Of a stretch of 64,000 bases of DNA, positions 62,573 through 64,000 are shown one piece after another. The stretch is from NCBI GenBank assembly GCA_003194525.1, contig NBIV01000047.1, positions 248,001 to 312,000 of the forward strand. The letters run 5' to 3'. A program made the position numbers and the translations under genes. The notes under the pieces are model-generated. The model made no database searches, had not been told where the DNA came from, and worked only from the letters and a program-made list of their open reading frames with translations. Origin of the DNA: Gracilariopsis chorda (Eukaryota > Rhodophyta > Florideophyceae > Gracilariales > Gracilariaceae). Position 1 is the stretch's first letter. Every line of letters begins with the position of its first letter.

Positions 62573-63397
62573 TGTGGTGCAATGCCCCAAAGGGGAAAAA
62601 CACCGAAAGACGTTCGGGATCTTCCTCTCACGAGGTGAACCCAGTTGGGTAGAGCCCTCCCAGAGGTGTCACGGCGAAGCCGGTTTGTAAGACCAGGGAC
62701 ACCTGTCGCGACTCGCGCAGGGAGGTAAAGGCGAAGAATCGGTATCCGCGTGAGCGGGGTGTGATCCTCAGTAGAGGTATGTTTCCACGTAAGTGGGGAA
62801 GTGTGAGCGGATGCGCACACGAGGGCCGCGGATAGTGGGAGGTGCTACCCTAAAAAGGGGGAAAAGGAAGGGCGAAGAGGAGCAAAAGAGGACGAAGTGA
62901 GTCGCGAGAGCGACGGGGGCGAATGGCGATGCTGGTAAAAATATCCTATACAGGGCGAAACACCAACGCAATTGGAATAATATGACTCCCAGTGATGGGT
63001 CCCTTTAGATGTGCAAGGGGGGTTAGATGTCCCGTGGTTCACGGCGTTTCCCTCCAAGGAGGAGTAGAGCACGCGCGCAAGCGGTAACAACTAGAGCCAA
63101 TTCCCCAGGTTGTGGTCCCTTGTTGGGGAAGGTTTACTGGTGCGACGGCAGTGCGCCGTCGCAGTAAGTACTAGCTTCCCAGAAATGGGTGTGAAAATAA
63201 TAAATAATATTAACTAAAATACTCCACATTTCGTGGCAACATCCACTACTGTGGCCAACCGCCAATTGACCCAAAACCATTTCCTACGTGTCCATACCCA
63301 CCATTGTGGGGCGTAGTTCATATACACACTACACAACCGATAATATCGGGAAAGCGTTCAAGTACCAAGAATCCCTCCCTGAGGGCGTTGCACTTCA
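62573..63397. mobile_element. Solo LTR (825 bp) inserted in the copia fossil
   Basis: Begins TGTGGTGCAATG and ends TTGCACTTCA, that is TG...CA with an imperfect 10-bp terminal inverted repeat. It is flanked by an exact 5-bp duplication, GGAGT (62568-62572 and 63398-63402). It has no coding potential and contains a hairpin CGACGG...CCGTCG near 63151-63170. The size, ends and 5-bp duplication are those of a solo LTR left by recombination of a full element. It is not related by sequence to the LTR at 53246, so it comes from a different family. Confidence 0.8.
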
Positions 63398-64000
63398 GGA
63401 GTCGAATGATAATCTTATCTTCGTTGGAACATTCCTTTCGAATATCATCTTTCACCTCATCTCTGTTACCATGAGTAACTAGCCTAGCTTTCAGCTTCCG
63501 AATCCGTTCTTAATCCTCCTTTACTTTGTATACCGTATGCGAAGAGATGATATTGGCATCCAAAGGAACTGAGTCATGTAGTACTTCTTGATATGCATGG
63601 ATCCAGCTGTCGTCTTGTTCCATCTCTACAGATTTCCTAAGCACCCATGGAGCAGCACATGATAATACACCGTCACAAAAGTGTCGCGATCCAACTATTC
63701 CTTGGATCTCTTTCAATATTGCCTGTTCTTTAGACTTCAATTCTTCTGCATCGTCCAGTTCTCGACTCCTCATCAGTTCGGCCGTGTATTCGCCCATTTC
63801 ATTGTAGATGCTTTCTTAATGCTGCATATAGCTGGTCATTAGACAATCTGGGGCCTCCGTTTCCTTCTTAACGCCATCTCCGGTTTGAGGACTCAAGTTA
63901 AGGTCTATGCAGTCTTCCATTAGCCCGTCAATTAGTTTGCGAGCAAGATCGGAGTTCGATCTGCACTGTAAGTCGTCGTATGCTATCCTTGAGGTATTTC

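Larger units (their letters stand above)
61052..64000 (-). mobile_element. Ty1/copia LTR retrotransposon fossil (broken), continuing past the right edge
   Basis: Read on the minus strand: a polyprotein region leading into reverse transcriptase (about 63.4-63.8 kb, with SSHTVYKVKED), the RT core (about 62.4-62.57, with VVDVKGAFLQNG and LTKVPYGIVEAG), RT/RNase H (about 61.6-62.4, with YRSLAKAIIYLGAEVLRKAS), and the RNase H end (about 61.28-61.55, with NIADAFTKPIL). These are hallmarks of Ty1/copia. It is broken, with several breaks (about five or more), and is interrupted by an inserted solo LTR at 62573-63397. The right part of the element lies outside the window. Confidence 0.88.

Overview
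The window reads as nuclear DNA of a photosynthetic eukaryote, most likely a florideophyte red alga of the Chondrus type. This is inferred from gene content and layout, not from a database match. Supporting signs are a cycloartenol-type oxidosqualene cyclase, a plant-sized transcription-repair coupling factor (Mfd), an alpha-carbonic anhydrase with what looks like a plastid plus Tat (thylakoid lumen) leader, very compact genes that are almost all single-exon (one 68-bp intron seen), and a sharp split between a gene-dense island and a transposon-rich block.

Gene island, about 1-41 kb. In order: an RWP-RK regulator cut by the left edge; EIF1AD facing Mfd; a GC-rich coiled-coil protein divergent from a C9orf85/DUF2039 zinc protein that carries a one-base frame break; cycloartenol synthase facing a type I membrane protein; a peroxisomal-type ABCD half transporter facing a 2,291-aa chorein/VPS13-family protein; a 1,301-aa protein ending in a CENP-C motif (candidate CENP-C or KNL2), divergent from VPS13; an ER DnaJ with a KDEL tail facing the carbonic anhydrase; a 3.4-kb empty stretch; a secreted protein of unknown function followed at once by a truncated LINE; a glucose-6-phosphate 1-epimerase; and a BCS1-type AAA ATPase. 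Most neighbours are convergent with gaps of about 80-350 bp. There is no operon logic. The genes are housekeeping (sterol and lipid handling, repair, proteostasis, centromere, carbon metabolism).

Repeat block, about 41-64 kb. A 4-kb AT-rich stretch holds palindromes and a decayed 142-bp tandem repeat. Next come LTR pieces, a 62-bp minisatellite, and a broken Ty3/gypsy fossil on the minus strand whose right LTR is well defined (53246-53904). After that lies a decayed but largely complete Helitron (54565-60565), followed directly by what looks like the 5' end of a second Helitron copy. Last is a broken Ty1/copia fossil on the minus strand, with a TG...CA solo LTR flanked by 5-bp duplications sitting inside its reverse transcriptase region; it runs off the right edge.

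The most unusual item is a roughly 108-bp dispersed element found twice (near 1.5 and 8.3 kb). The copies are about 92% identical, and each is bounded by its own exact 10- or 13-bp direct repeat, so it behaves like a very short mobile element. The LINE copy likewise has a perfect 11-bp target-site duplication.
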